A stretch of DNA of 64,000 nt from Symsagittifera roscoffensis (taxonomy: Eukaryota; Xenacoelomorpha; Acoela; Convolutidae), in contig NC_087062.1 in assembly GCF_963678635.1 (NCBI RefSeq), positions 1,862,001 through 1,926,000 of the forward strand. The letters run 5' to 3'. Within the stretch, counting starts at the first letter, position 1. The number at the start of each line of letters is the position of its first letter. Under the pieces are notes generated by a model. The model saw only the letters and a list, made by a program, of their open reading frames with translations. It was not told the DNA's origin and made no database searches. Below are positions 11,945 to 25,247 of this stretch, one piece after another. Position numbers and translations under genes: made by a program.

Positions 11945-13154
11945 TTTTTGGTAAAAGACGCGGGAATTATTGATGGAATAAGGATGTTGTAGTCGGTTAA
12001 CGAAATAATAGAGAAATTTAAGAAAATTTTTACCAACATCTAGTAAATTTTATAAACTTCTTAAATGTTTACTCTGATGGAGATAGAAAAATTATTATAC
12101 AAAAAACATCAAACAAAAAAAAAATTGTTGATAAATCGCTATCAAAGTAGATTCTTACCAGGAAAAGCAAATGACAAGTTTTGCAGATACTTTTTTGGAT
12201 TTTTCAAAAGTTTCTTAGAAATTTTATAAGATTAATTTCGAGGTGATAAAGGATATCTGAATTAATCGTAGCAAGAAATATGACAGAACAAAAATATAGA
12301 TAATAAAAAAACTTCAGGTGAAAAAGAGAACTTGATAAAACATCTGTTTGCTTGAAACTTTAGTTTTTTTTGCATACTCATGTCTTAGTGTCAATGAAAA
12401 GTCCATACAGTTTTGATTGGACGTATTTCATTTTACTATGAAAAATTGAAGGTTTAATCTATCAGAAAATTTTCATAAATTTTTGAAATTTATGCTTCAA
12501 AAACTCCGTTAGGAGTTTCTTATATGCATCTGTCATATAATTGTGGGATTTTTATGAGAAAAACATAAAAATAAGTCATAAAATTAATTAGTTTAATGGA
12601 GCTGTGGTATATAAAAACAATCAACCGCAGGGAGTTGTTAAAATTCCCCTGATATCCCGTGTAGGGGAATAGTTAATTTGTCAAAGATAATGCCCTATAG
12701 CAATTTTCCCCAGCTAACCCGAAGGAACATAAATAAGATCAAAAATGTGTTTATTGGAGTTTTTTAAAGAGAAAATTGATCTATGATATATCAGTTTACG
12801 TTCACATACTCTGAAACAAAACTTCAATTTCGTCGAAACTTGGCATCTAAAACTTACTATTCAAAAAGTTTTTTGTTTTCAATTTTTCAAGATATCGATG
12901 TTTTCTCAAGATAAAAAGGTATAGGCAAAAAAAAACTTTTTTATAATTTTTTTTATAAATTTTCTAAAACTTACCATCTGAAACTTACCTAACCGAAGTT
13001 TCGTAATGAAAGATAGCCCTTACATAACTTGAATTAAAGGAGGTGCCTCAGAAGTGCATGTAGAGGTAAATTAGAACGTCAACGTTTTGGGCGCCAATTT
13101 TTTTTAAACTTACCATCTTACCATCTCAAACTTACTATCTTACCATCTCCAAAA
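11945..13154. other. No gene; short repeats
   Basis: AT-rich with no recognisable coding sequence. Near the end (12.97-13.15 kb) the string CTTACCATCT with variants repeats about five times, next to the satellite that follows. Confidence 0.5.
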
Positions 13155-16100
13155 ATTAATCGCTTGAACAGCTAGCTTAAAGATACTGTAACTTACTGTG
13201 ATTTGATTCAATCTATGAAATAACTTGAAACACTTCAAAAATAAATTGTGTGAATGGATTGCTTGAGAAATTTTTAACCTTTAGCAATAATATCTTGCTA
13301 ATAGAAGTTTTTTTTTGTTGCAAACTGATCGCTCTTTGAAACAAAACTACTGTTCCTAAAACGATTGTTTTTTTTGGAATACTTTGACGTGTTGCATTGC
13401 TTGTGAACAGCTTTTGTAGCAAATCATATTTTTTCGCCAACAAACAGCGTAAACCACTTAAAATATTTGCTTAGCGCTTTGCAAAAGTTTTCATGTTTTC
13501 AATATTTGATCGCTTGAATAGCTTGCTAAAAAAATTTATTCTGTTTTGAGATATTTGGGTCTATGAAACTACTTTAAGTGGTTCCTAGATCGATCATTTG
13601 AATAGGTTAATGAGAAAAATTTATTCTTCTTGAAAAAAGACGCGATCTATGAATCCACTTGAAATAAGTTCAAATTTTTTGCTTAAGTTGTTAGATAAAA
13701 ATAATTTAATTTTGTTGAGAAATGATTCGCTAATGAATTTAAATCGGGTTGATTGTTTGAAAGTTTTATAGTTTGATAAGCTTGTTAGATAACCTGATTT
13801 TTTTTTGCAAAATGATTCGCTTTTTTAAATAACCTAAAATGTGGGATATTTGAAAGTTCAATCACTTGATAAGCTTGCTTAGCAAGTTTTTAATTTTTGC
13901 TCAAACTTTTGGTCTATGCAAAAATTTGAGTAAATAAAAAATAAAAAAATTTTTTTTAAATAGATTGCTTTAGAAACAGCTTTTTCTCGCAAATGAACTT
14001 GGTCTATGAAATCAATTGGCATATATCAAATACATTTCTTGAGTAGCTTGCTCAGAATAATTTCAAATTGTTTGCAAAACAGTTTTGTCTATTAAATAGC
14101 TTGAAATTTTTTCAAATTTTCATCGTTTGATTTGCTTAAAAAACATAATTTTTGCAAACAGGTTTGTTGTATAAAATAATTTGAAATTTTTCAAAATTTA
14201 ATCACTTGAACTGCTTGAATAAAAAACATAGAAGTTCTGCGAGCCATTTTCTCCTATGATATATCTTGAAATGTTTGAGTCTCATCGCTTATAAGGCTTC
14301 ACTAGTAAAAAGTAAAATTTTCTTCAACCAATTATTGTTAACAATTAAAAAAAATTTGTACCAAATCGCTTTGTGAATTTTCTTGAAATTTTCCAAAATT
14401 CCATCGCTCAAATTTTCCAAAATTCCATTTTCCAAAATTCCAATTTTCCAAAATTCCATCGCCAAAATTCCAAATCTTCGTGAACTGATTCGTCTAATCA
14501 AAAATATGAATTGATTCAAAATTTAATAGAATAATTTGCTGAAGAAGAGCATACTTTTTGAAAAAAATCTTGAAAAATTTAAGCTTCCTTGCATGACTTG
14601 CTTCACTAAAAAAATACATAAAATTTTAGCATACCAATTACCCCAAAAAACATGAACTATTTGCAAACCAATTCGATCTCTGAAATAACTTGAAATAACT
14701 CCAAGTTCAATCGTTTGAACAGCTTGCGTGAAAAAAATTAAGCTTTTCGCTGAAACGATTCAATTCAAGAGTTTTTTTTGAAAATTTTCAATGACTTGTA
14801 CTGAAAAGCTTGATAAGGAAAACTTCATTTTGTTGCGAACTGATTAGCTTTTTGAAATAAATAGAAACAGTTTTTTTCATCGATCGTTAATATAGCTTAC
14901 TTAAAAAATGCTACCATTTTTGGAAACAAATTTGGATTAAATAACAATTTGAAATTATTCAATTATTCATGGGATGAGCAGTTAACAAAGCAAACTTTTC
15001 CCTGGTCGGTCTGCACTAAGAAAATCCTGAAACATTGAAGCCTCATTGTTTGAATGGCTTCATTAGTAAAAAAAATGAAATTTTTGCCATCCAATTGATT
15101 TAATAAATTTGTAGTATATAAAAAACTCATAGCTTGATAGCTTGCGTAAGACACATAACTTTTTGCAGAATGTTTTGGTCCTTCAAATAATTAAAAAAGC
15201 GTGCTTGAAAAACAATAATTTTTTACGAATGTTTTCGGTCTGAGAAAAAAGAATTTGGCAACCAATTTTTCAATAAAACATTTTGAATGGCTCCACTAGG
15301 AAAAGAGGATGCGATTAAAAAAACCCAAATTAACCAACTCGCTTCGTAATCCTATTGGATTTTTTCAAAAGTTTATGGTTTTAACAGTTAGCTAGGAACG
15401 GAACATGAATCCTTCACAAAACAATTCAGACCTATAAGTTAGTTTAACATAAGTAGAAAAGTAACCGCTTGATCAACTTGCTTTAAAAAACCGTAACTTT
15501 TTCCGTTTCGATTTAGTCTATGAAACAAAAATTGAGCTATTTCAAGATTGAATTAATTCAAAAGTGAATCATTTCAAAACTTAAATTTTTCTAATTTGCA
15601 TTTTTCAAAATTAAAAAATTAAATTGCTCTTAAAAAATGAATTTTTTTTAGCAAAAAGGTTTGCTCCTCGGAAAGCGTTGAAGTGTTTCATCACTTGAAT
15701 GGAAAAAAACCTGACTATTTAACCATTCAAGTAGCTCAATGAATTTAAAATTGTTTTCAAAATTTCAAAAGTTTCCCCGCTTAAATAGATCGCTGATAAA
15801 AACTGTTCACAAAATAATTTGCTCTGTGAATTGACTTATAACGTTCTAAAAACTTGTCGCTTGAATAGCTAGGGTGTCCAAATGTTTTGCGAAATAATTT
15901 GTCTGAAAAAAAATTTAGTATTACAAAGTGTAATTACTTGATTATCTTGCTTAGCACACTTTAGTTTTTGCTCAAGTTTTTGGTCTATGCAAAAAAAAGA
16001 GAAAAACTAAAAATATTATCTCATGCGGATTGCTTAAAAAACAGCTTTTTCTCGCGAATGAATTTGGTCTAGGAAATCACTTGGCATATATCAAATGCAA

Positions 16101-16317
16101 TTCTTTAGTAGCCTGCTTTGTATAATTTAAAGTTGTTTGCGAACCAATTTTGTCTATTAAATAGCTTGAAGTTTTGTCAAACTTCCATCGTTTGATTTGC
16201 TTTGAAAATTTTGCAAACAGGTCTGCTGTATAAAGTAATTTGAAATCTTTCAATTTTTAATCACTTGAACTGCTTGAAAAAAACATAGAATTTCCGCGAT
16301 CAATTTTTCTCTATGAA
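13155..16317 (+). repeat. Degenerate ~100-bp satellite, left arm
   Basis: Roughly 30 diverged monomers share three blocks in the same order: ATCGCTTGAATAGCTTGCTT, an A/T-rich TTTTTGCAAACCAATTT-like block, and GGTCTATGAAATAACTTGAA. A higher-order repeat is visible: 13.8-14.25 kb resembles 15.9-16.32 kb in detail (including GGCATATATCAAAT and GCAAACAGGT), an offset near 2.07 kb. No coding potential. Confidence 0.7.
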
Positions 16318-17110
16318 TGTAACATTCGACCAAATACTACATAGTGACGGAGCGTAGAAAATCACCTTTTGAGGACTGGCCGGCGTCAGTTACCTATCTT
16401 CTACCTTCTACCCGTTTTTCACCGTCTAGACCTAGCCAGTTAACTTTCTGGTCTGCTTAGGGCTAAGTAAAAAGTTTCCATTTTAAGGCCATCAGTCAAG
16501 CGACTTTTGATCAGCTTTCGTTACATGCCAAGGTAACCACAGAGCTGCATCTCGAATCCCCAGACTACGTGATTACCATTAAAAACATGGCTCGGAAACC
16601 ATTATTTACTATGTTTTTAGTGACAGCTATATACTAAATCCATTGGAGACGGATTGACCCTTTCCTCTTTCTAGCTACTCATGCACTGGAAACCAATATA
16701 AATTTGTAGTTAAATCAGCTACTCAGGGCATCACAGCAGCTAAAAAGTAAATTCTGCAGTCTACTAAGTCTTTGTGCACCGGGCCTCCAATTTCACTCTC
16801 CCTCAGAGATAACTCTCTTATCTTCCCGATCTCGTGGCACGGGAGGGTACTAATCCGCTCCGGATAACCCACTGTACCTTCCTTCAGTATGGTTTCTTCA
16901 AGGTAAGCGTCTTATCGTGTCTTATTACCACGATAGGAGGCTTCGTATGTCTAGCGTTTCTTCGAACTGATTCTTGTCTTGCTAATTCGGTTGTCTGTTT
17001 TTGCTGATTTTCTTGCCAAATATGGCCGTTTTTGCATTTCTCAGAAATAAACCGCTGAGATTCGATATTTCGAAAATTAACATTCCCAGAATATTTTCAC
17101 CCTCCGTTTC
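16318..17110. other. GC-richer insert at the centre of the satellite, possible solo LTR
   Basis: About 0.8 kb of visibly different base composition begins TGTAACATTCGACC right after a satellite monomer (…CTATGAA) and ends before the satellite resumes in the opposite orientation. It holds a possible polyadenylation signal (AATAAA at about 17045) but no long ORF. TG at the start, a unit length of several hundred bases and the absence of coding sequence suit a solo LTR. I could not identify a matching CA end or target duplication. Confidence 0.3.
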
Positions 17111-18070
17111 ACTAGTTTAGCGATGGAACTTTGAAACATTTCAAGTCAATGCAGTGAGCGAATGCATTCAAAAATACTTTACGTTATTTAGAAAACTTGG
17201 TTGGCGAAAGGCTTAACATTTTTAGTCAGGTTATTCATGCGATAAGGTTTATGCTTTTCAAGATGTTTCACTAGAGGAAATTGTTCGCGGAATTTCTATG
17301 TTTTTCTTTCAAGCAGTTCAAGTGATTACAACTTGGAAGATTTCGAATTACTTTATACAGCAGACCTGTTTGCAAAATGTATGCTTTTTATGCTAATCAA
17401 ACGATGGAAATTTGGAAAACATTAAGCTTTTTATTAGACAAAATCGGTTCGCGAATAACTTACAATTGTTCTAAGCAAGCTACTCAAGCAATGTAACTTG
17501 ATATATGGCAAGTGATTTCATAGATCGAATCCATTTGCAAGAAATTACGGTTGTTTATACAGTCCGTTCAAGAAAACATTTTTTTTTTCAAACTTTTGCA
17601 AAGACCAAAAACTGGTGCAAAAATTTTTAAAGTTTGCTAAAGCAGAAGATCAAATGATTGAACTAAATATACCGTGTGGTTTTTGAGACAAAATCAGTTT
17701 TGGAACAGTTTCAGTAATTTCACAGAACAAATCATTTCGTGAAAAGTTTTCAGCAGCAAGCTAATGAAGCGATTAATTTTTGAAACGTTTTCCACGTTTA
17801 TTCAGTGAAGCAGGTCAAATTGCAAAAAACTTCAGTTTATACAAGCAAGATGATCAGACTATGAAACTTTCAAATGTTCTATTATCTTTTAAATAGCGAG
17901 TCAGTTCACGGCAAAAGTAAAATTCTCTTATCTAACTAATTAAGCAAAAAACATTGACTTACTTCAAATTGTTTTATAGACAGCGTCGTTTCGCAAAATG
18001 AATAACTTTCTCACTATGCAATTCAAGTGATTTAACTTTGAAATGCTTCCATATGTTTGAAATACTTAAA
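17111..18070 (-). repeat. Satellite, right arm in inverted orientation
   Basis: The same monomer blocks as at 13.2-16.3 kb occur here as reverse complements (AAGCAAGCTACTCAAGC, TTGATATATGGCAAGTGATTTC, CAAGCAGTTCAAGTGATTA). The order matches the left arm read backwards, so the two arms form a large imperfect palindrome around 16.32-17.11 kb. Confidence 0.65.
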
Positions 18071-18248
18071 ATTATTTAAATTTCTTAAAAGCCGGTACTG
18101 TCTAACTTTTAAGTTGAATTGAATTCATCTTATTTAAAGAGTTTCAGATTTTTTTCTAAGAAATTCTACAAATTTTCCTGGCTTTAAAAAACTTTATGGT
18201 TGCTCTGAATGATTCTTAACCATTGTAATCTAAGTTCTTTTAAACGTC

Positions 18249-19309
18249 TCCCGCACTGAGCGTCCATGGATCATAATCGATTATAATGTCAAAATACGGC
18301 ATGTGTCTATAAATTTACAAAATAGTCCATTATAATCAATTACTTTTTTTATGTCAATATAATGCATTATAATAAATTGTACTCAAATAAAATAGCTTAG
18401 TTTCTGTATATTTTTAATGCCAATATAATCCAATATAATCGATTATAATCGACTATAATGAATTTTTTCGAGACGTTATTCATCAAATTTACAACTTTTT
18501 TCAAAGATATCTCATCTCCCGTTTAGTGCAGTTGCTATGTACGTTTCATAAAAGCTTACATTTCACAATAAAACTTATATGTTTTTTTTTATTTTATATA
18601 TTCTGATTGATCGCCATACCCCCCCCCCCCCCTAAATTACCTTATCTCGACTCCCCCCTTGGTTTTGCTTACCATCCCCCTCCCCCCGTTCATTGGCGAG
18701 GGGGTAAACGGCGGGGGACTGGCGTTTACCGCCCCGCCCTGCTAGTTTACCACCCCCCTGCCAGTTTACCACCACAATTGCCATCAGCCTCTTGCTTATA
18801 GTTGAACACGTGAGGGGGGTAATTTATTGGTTGATTTTGGTAGGGGTCTAATGATTGACATCCCCGACACTTCCCAGCTTACCGCCGCCTCTTTTGCTGA
18901 CGAAAGTTTAAAAAAAACTTGAGGGGGTGACGTTGAGAAATGGTGTTCAGTAAAAAGCATTGCACACATTTTGCAAAATTCCTGCAAAAATTGCAAAGTT
19001 TCTGCAAAATCAATCGAATTTGGATCTAAGGATAATGGATTATAATCGATTTTACAAGGGATTTTAAACGATTTTATATTGGATTTTTATTATGGATCGA
19101 TTATTATGGATTATCTTGGCAAAAATAAATTATTTTACTGCCAAAAAAATTGGATTAAATTTGATTTTTTTGGATTATTATGGATTTTTATTCTAAAAAA
19201 AAAAACGATTTAAATGGCAATATTCTGTAATGGAATATAATGGATTATTTTTGTCTCGGGAGTCCGTTATAATTGATTAGAATCCATGTAATCTCGTTCC
19301 GGGCGGGAT
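18249..19309. mobile_element. Candidate non-autonomous TIR element
   Basis: The left end CCCGCACTGAGCGTCCATGG followed by ATAATCGATTATAAT is mirrored at the right end by AATTGATTAGAATCCATG then CTCGTTCCGGGCGGG, giving imperfect inverted termini of about 45 bp. The interior has the palindromic ATAATCGATTATAAT motif several times, a C-tract and no coding ORF. The right end recurs at about 21490-21549 and 23380-23435. No clear target duplication. Confidence 0.45.
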
Positions 19310-20084
19310 CGATAGCCCCTTAAACAATAGAATTCAAGCTAAACTGATTTTATTTATTCAATATATAGTTTTCAACAGATTTGTCAGACGATTTTTCAAA
19401 AATTTTAAGTAACTTTGACATTCAAGCTCTAATGAAACTTATATAGCTCCTTTTTGTTGGCCTTTAATGTTTTTTTCTTTCTGAAAAATTGCATCCAAAA
19501 CTGTTATTGAATGAAAAAATTTTCAATTGTTGTCTTCAATTTTGGCAAAAGTTGGGCATCTACGAAAAATCAAACCCGCTGAGTTAAAATTGTCACAGTA
19601 CAAGAAAATTTTTTTGACATTTCGATCGCTAATTTAACGCTCCCTCACTGTCTCAATGTCAGCATTATTTCAAATAGTTGTCCAATAAATTTTTTACAAA
19701 CTATATAAAATTCTATGCGCAAGCATCCCAATGTGAGTTCTATGCACACACGTTATCTCAATTTCTCTCGCTTCGCTTTCTTATTCTCGCTTGTTTTGGC
19801 GTATTCGTGAAAATTAGAGACAAATGTGCACAAGATAGCAATCAATCAATCACTCTACATTTAGTAGAAGTATCACGTGATAGCTAGAGGTACAAAAAAC
19901 AAAGGGAATTGACAAACACAGATGGGTGAGGGATAGTAACCCTCATTCAAGAAAAGTGAAAACTAATCGATTATAATGGATTTTTGTGTTCCAAAAATTG
20001 TGTAAGCATAATTGACTCCCATATTACGCTCAGACAACAAAATTTGACTTGCAAAGTTTTGCTCGCAAAAACAAAATGCCTTAT

Positions 20085-20606
20085 TGTTCCGACTTTCGGC
20101 CCGAAATTAACGGAATATTTGTGCTCGGGGTGGGTTTTTTTTTCTTCAGACAAATTTCGACTTTTTATCTAGCCATTTTTGACGCAATTCTTTTTAAATC
20201 ATTCAAAATGTATTGTTGTCCTGAGCTTAAATTTGAAAAAAAATTTCACCTGTGATCATTTTTGGTAAAGTTATGAGGGTTTAATTATTGCCATTTTGAC
20301 CAAATTGGGACAATTAACGCGCGATATAATTCGCGCTATTAACGCGTAAGCAGAGATTTAATCCGTCTTATAAATTGTTCCAAATTGGTTGAACGAAACG
20401 TATTTGCCATAATTGATTTGTTAAAAGGAACGAAATCTTTGTATGGCGTATGGGGGGATGGTTTTCTTAAAAACTTTCAAAATTTAGAAAGAACATTTTC
20501 AATTTAATTAAATTTCATTTAATTTTTTTATGTTATTACTGCTGCTCCATAAACATTTAAAGGCAGTCGGAACATTCGGGGCTTCGCCCTGATACGAGCA
20601 GTCTTG
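20085..20606 (+). mobile_element. Solo foldback arm, copy a
   Basis: Runs from TTGTTCCGACTTTCGGCC to GATACGAGCAGTCTTG, full length, same orientation as the right arm at 5.9-6.4 kb. Confidence 0.75.
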
Positions 20607-20920
20607 TTGTTCCGACTGTCGATACAAAAGTAACGGAATATTTGCGCTCGGGCTGGTTTTTTTTCTTCAGACAAAATACGACATTTTCATTAGCCAATTT
20701 TGACAGAATTTTTTATATCATCCAAAAGATTTTGTTGCCCTTAGCTTACATTTGAAAAGATTTTTTACCTGTGATCATTTTTTGTAAAGTTATAAGGTTT
20801 AAAGATTGCCATATTGGCCATTTTGACCAATTTGGGACAGTTAAAGCGCGATATAATTCGCGCTATTAATTCGTGAGCGGAGATTCAATCAGTCTTATAA
20901 ATCGTTCCAAATTTACGGGG
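20607..20920 (+). mobile_element. Solo foldback arm, copy b, 3'-truncated
   Basis: Starts head-to-tail on copy a (CAGTCTTG|TTGTTCCGACTG) and is cut by the G-rich module at about 20920, losing the outer hairpin end. Confidence 0.7.
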
Positions 20921-22296
20921 GTGGGGGGTTTCGGGTTGGCCAAACTGGCGAGGGGTAAGCGGCGGGGGACTTGCGTTTACCGCCCTGCTAGTTTTCCACC
21001 CCCCTGCCAGTTTACCACAATTGCCATCAGCCTCCCGCTTATAGTTGAACACGGGAGGGGGGTTAATTATTGGTTGATTTTGGTAGGGGTCTAATGATTG
21101 ACATCCCCGGCACCTCCCAGCTTACCGCTGCCTCTTTTGCTAGGGAGAGCTAAAAAAACTTGAGGGGGTGACGTTGAGAAATGATGTTCAGAAAAAAGCA
21201 TTGGACACATTTTGCAAGATTCCTGCGAAAATTGCAAAGTTTCTGCAAAATAAATCGAATTTGGATCTCAGAATAATGGATTAAAATCAATTTTACAAGG
21301 AATTTTAAGCAATTTTGTATTGGATTTTTATTATGGATCAATGATTATGGATTATCTTGGCAAAAATAATCTATTTAAGTGCCAAAAATATTGGTTTAAA
21401 GTTAATTTTTTTGGATTGTTATGGATTTTTTCTCAAAAAAAAAACGATTATAATGGCTAAATTCTGCAATGGAATATAATGGGTTATTTTGTCTCGGGAG
21501 TCCATTTTAATTGATTAGAATCCATGGAATCTCGTTCCGGGCGGGATCGATAGCCTCTTAAACAATAGCTTTCAAGCTAAACTGATTTTATTTATTCAAT
21601 ATATAGTTTTCAACAGATTTGTCAGACAATTTTTTCAAAATTTTCAAGTAACTTTGACATTCAAGCTCTAATGAAACTTATATAGCTCCTTTTTTGTTGG
21701 CCTTTAATGTTTTTTCTTTCTGAAAAATTGCATGCAAAACTGTTATCGAATGAAAAAAATTTCAATTGTTGTCTTCAATTTAGGCAAAAGTTGGGCATCT
21801 ACGAAAAATCAAACCCGCTGAGTTAAAATAGTCACAGTTTAATGCTCCCTCACTGTCTCAATGTCAGCATTATTTCAAATAGTTGTCCAATAAATTTTTT
21901 ACAAACTATATAAAATTCTATGCGCAGGCATCCCAATGTGAGTTCTATGCACACACGTTATCTCAATTTCTCTCGCTTCGCTTTCTTATTCTCGCTTGTT
22001 TCGGCGTATTTGTGATAATTAGAGACAAATGTGCAGAAGATAGCAATCAATCAATCAATCAATCACTCTACATTTAGTAGAAGTATCACGAGATAGCTAG
22101 AGGTACAAAAAACAAAGGGAATTGACAAACACAGACGGGTGAGGGATAGTAACCCCCATTCAAGAAAAGTGAAAACTAATCGATTATAATGGATTTTTGT
22201 GGTCTAAAATGGTGTAAGCATAATCGACTCCCATATTACGCTCAGACAACAAAATTTGACTTGCAAAGTTTTGCTCGCAAAAACAAAATGCCTTAT

Positions 22297-22791
22297 TGTT
22301 CCGACTTTCGGCCCGAAAGTAACGGAATATTTGTGCTTGGGGTGGGTTTTTTTTTCTTCAGACAATTTTCGACTTTTTATCTAGCCATTTTGACGGCATT
22401 CTTTTTGAATCATTCAAAATGTATAGTTGTCCTGAGCTTAAATTTGAAAAGAAATTTCACCTCTGATCTTTTTTTTTAAAGTTTTGAGGGTTTAATTATT
22501 GCCAATTTGACCAATTTGGGACAATTAACGCGTAAGCGGAGATTTAATCCGTCTTATACATCGTTCCAAATTGGTTGAACGAAACGTATTTGCCATGATT
22601 GATTTGTTAAAAGGAACGAAATCTTTGTATGGCGTATGGGGGGATGGTTTTCTTAAAAATTTCAAAATTTAGAAAGAACATTTTCAATTTAATTAAAATT
22701 CATTTAATTTTTTTATGTTTTTACTGCTGCTTCATAAACATTTAAAGGCAGTCGGAACATTCGGGGCTTCGCCCTGATACGAGCAGTCTTG
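22297..22791 (+). mobile_element. Solo foldback arm, copy c
   Basis: Full-length, closely similar to copy a; it lacks the CGCGATATAATTCGCG stretch by a short internal deletion. Confidence 0.75.
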
Positions 22792-23098
22792 TTGTTCCGG
22801 CTGTCAATACAAAAGTAACGGAATATTTGTGCTCGGTCTGGTTTTTTTTCTTCAGACAAATTTCGACATTTTCATTAGCCAATTTTGACAGAATTTTTTA
22901 TATCATCCAAAAGATATTGTTGCCTTAGCTTAAATTTGAAAAGATTGTTTACCTGTGATATATTTTTTAAAGTTATAAGGGTTAAAAACTGCCAAATTGG
23001 CCATTTTGACCAATTTGGGACAATTAACGCGCGATATAATTCGCGCTATTAATTCTTGAGCGGAGATTTAATCCGTCTTATAAATCGTTTCAAATTTA
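22792..23098 (+). mobile_element. Solo foldback arm, copy d, 3'-truncated
   Basis: Head-to-tail on copy c and truncated at almost the same point as copy b, before a G-rich module. Copies c-d therefore derive from duplication of the a-b pair. Confidence 0.7.
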
Positions 23099-24217
23099 CA
23101 GGGATGGGGGGGGGCTGTGGTCAAACTGGCGAGGGGGTAAACGGCGGGGACTTGCGTTTACCGCCCTGCTAATTTTCCACCCCCCCCCCCCCCCCCAATT
23201 TTGTATTGGATTTTTATTATGGATCAATTATTATGGATTATCATGGCAAAAATAATCTATTTTAGTGCCAAAAATATTGGATTAAATTTGATTTTTTTTG
23301 GATTATCATGGATTTTTTCTCAAAAAAAAAACGATTATACTGGCATTATTCTGTAATGGAATATAATGGATTAGTTTTTTGTTTCGGGAGTTCGTTATAA
23401 TTGATTAGAATTCATGGAATCTCGTATCTCGGGATTGACAGCCTCTTAAACAATAGCTTTCAAGCTAAACTGATTTTATTTATTCAATATATAGTTTTCA
23501 ACAGATTTATCAGACATTTTTCAAAATTTTCAAGTTTCAAGTAACTTTGACATTCAAGCTCTAATGAAACTTATCTAGCTCCTTTTTGTTGGCCTTTAAT
23601 GTTTTTTTTCGTTCTGAAAAATTGCATCCAAAACTGTTATTGAATGAAAAAATTTTCAATTGTTGTCTTCAATTTTGGCAAAAGTTGGGCATCTACGAAA
23701 AATTAAACCCGCTGAGTTAAAATTGTCACAGTACAAGGCAATTTTTTGGCATAGATTTCTATTTTAACGCTCTTTCACTGTCTCAATGTCAGCATTTTTT
23801 CAAATAGTTGTCCAAGAAACTTTTTAAAAACTATAAAAAATTATATGCGCACGCATCCCAATGTGAGTTCTATGCACACACGTTATCTCAATTTCTCTCG
23901 CTTCGCTTTCCTATTCTCCCTTGTTTTGGCGTATTCGTGATAATTAGAGACAAATGTGCAGAAGATAGCAATCAATCAATCAATCACTCTACATTTAGTA
24001 GAAGTATCACATGATACCTAGAGGTACAAAAAACAAAGGGATTTGACAAACACAGATGGGTGAGGGATAGTAACCCCCATTCGAAAAAAGTGAAATCTAG
24101 TCGATTATAATGGATTTTTGTGGTCTAAAATAGTGTAAGCATAATCGATTCCCATATTACGCTCAGACAACAAAATTGGACTTGCAAAATTTTTCTCGCA
24201 AAAACAAATTGCCTTAT

Positions 24218-24661
24218 TGTTCCGACTTTCGGTACGAAAGTAACGGAATATTTGTGCTCGGGGTGGTTTTTTTTTCTTCAGACAAATTCCGACTTTTTAA
24301 CTAGCCATTTTTGACGGAATTTCTTATATCATTCGAAAGGTATTGTTGTCCTGAGCTCAAATTTGAAAAGCGATATTTCACCTGTGATTTTTTGTAAAGT
24401 TTAAAGATTGCCAATTTGGGACAATTAACGCGAGATATATTTCGCGCTATTAACGCGTAAGCGGAGAGTTAATACGTTTTAGAATCTTTTTGTACTTTAT
24501 ATGGCGTGTGGGGAGATGATTTTCATAAAAAAACTGCAAATTTCAGAAAAAAAACTTTTTATTTTGTTTTACCTTATTGAAATTTTTAAGGTTGATACTG
24601 CTCCGAAAACCTTAAAAGCAGTCGGAACTTTCAGGGCTTCGTCCTGATACAAGCAGTCTTG
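24218..24661 (+). mobile_element. Solo foldback arm, copy e
   Basis: Begins TTGTTCCGACTTTCGGTACG and ends CAAGCAGTCTTG; shortened internally. Confidence 0.7.
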
Positions 24662-24726
24662 TAATTCATTTGAAATCCATTATAATGGTTTATATAATAA
24701 AAAGAAAATCACAAAAAAAAGGGTTT

Positions 24727-25247
24727 TTGTTCCGACTTACGGCCCGAAAGTAACGGAAGATTTGTGCTCGGGGTGGGTTTTTTTCTTCAGACATATTTTG
24801 ACTTTCTACCTAGTCATTTTTGACGGAATTTTTTTAATATCATTCGAAATGTATTGTTGTCCTGAGCTTGAATTTGAAAAGATGTTTCACCTGTGATCAT
24901 TTTTGGTAAAGGTATGAGGATTTAAATATTGCCATTTTGACCAATTTGGGACAATTATATTCGCGCTATTAACGCGTAAGCGGAGATTTAATCCGTCTTA
25001 TAAATCGTTCCAAATTGGTTGGAAGAAGCTTATTTGCCATATTTGATTTGTTACAAGGAACGAGAACTATCTTTTTATTTTTTATATGGCGTGTTGGGGG
25101 GATGATTTTCTTAAAAAATTTCAAGTTTTAGAAAAATAAACTTTCATTTTTTTGTTTCATATATTTTTTTATCATATTACTGCTAATCCATAAACCTTAA
25201 AAGACAGTCGGAACATTCAGGGCTTCGCACTGATACGAGCAGTCTTG
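24727..25247 (+). mobile_element. Solo foldback arm, copy f
   Basis: Full-length copy, separated from copy e by 65 bp; the hairpin is altered (GGCTTCGCACTG). Confidence 0.7.

Noticed and set aside
19678-24014. A ~65-codon open frame repeated in each array block (19678, 21883, 23808)
   Set aside because: It starts with TTG, the copies diverge at all codon positions, and it is part of a larger non-coding repeat.
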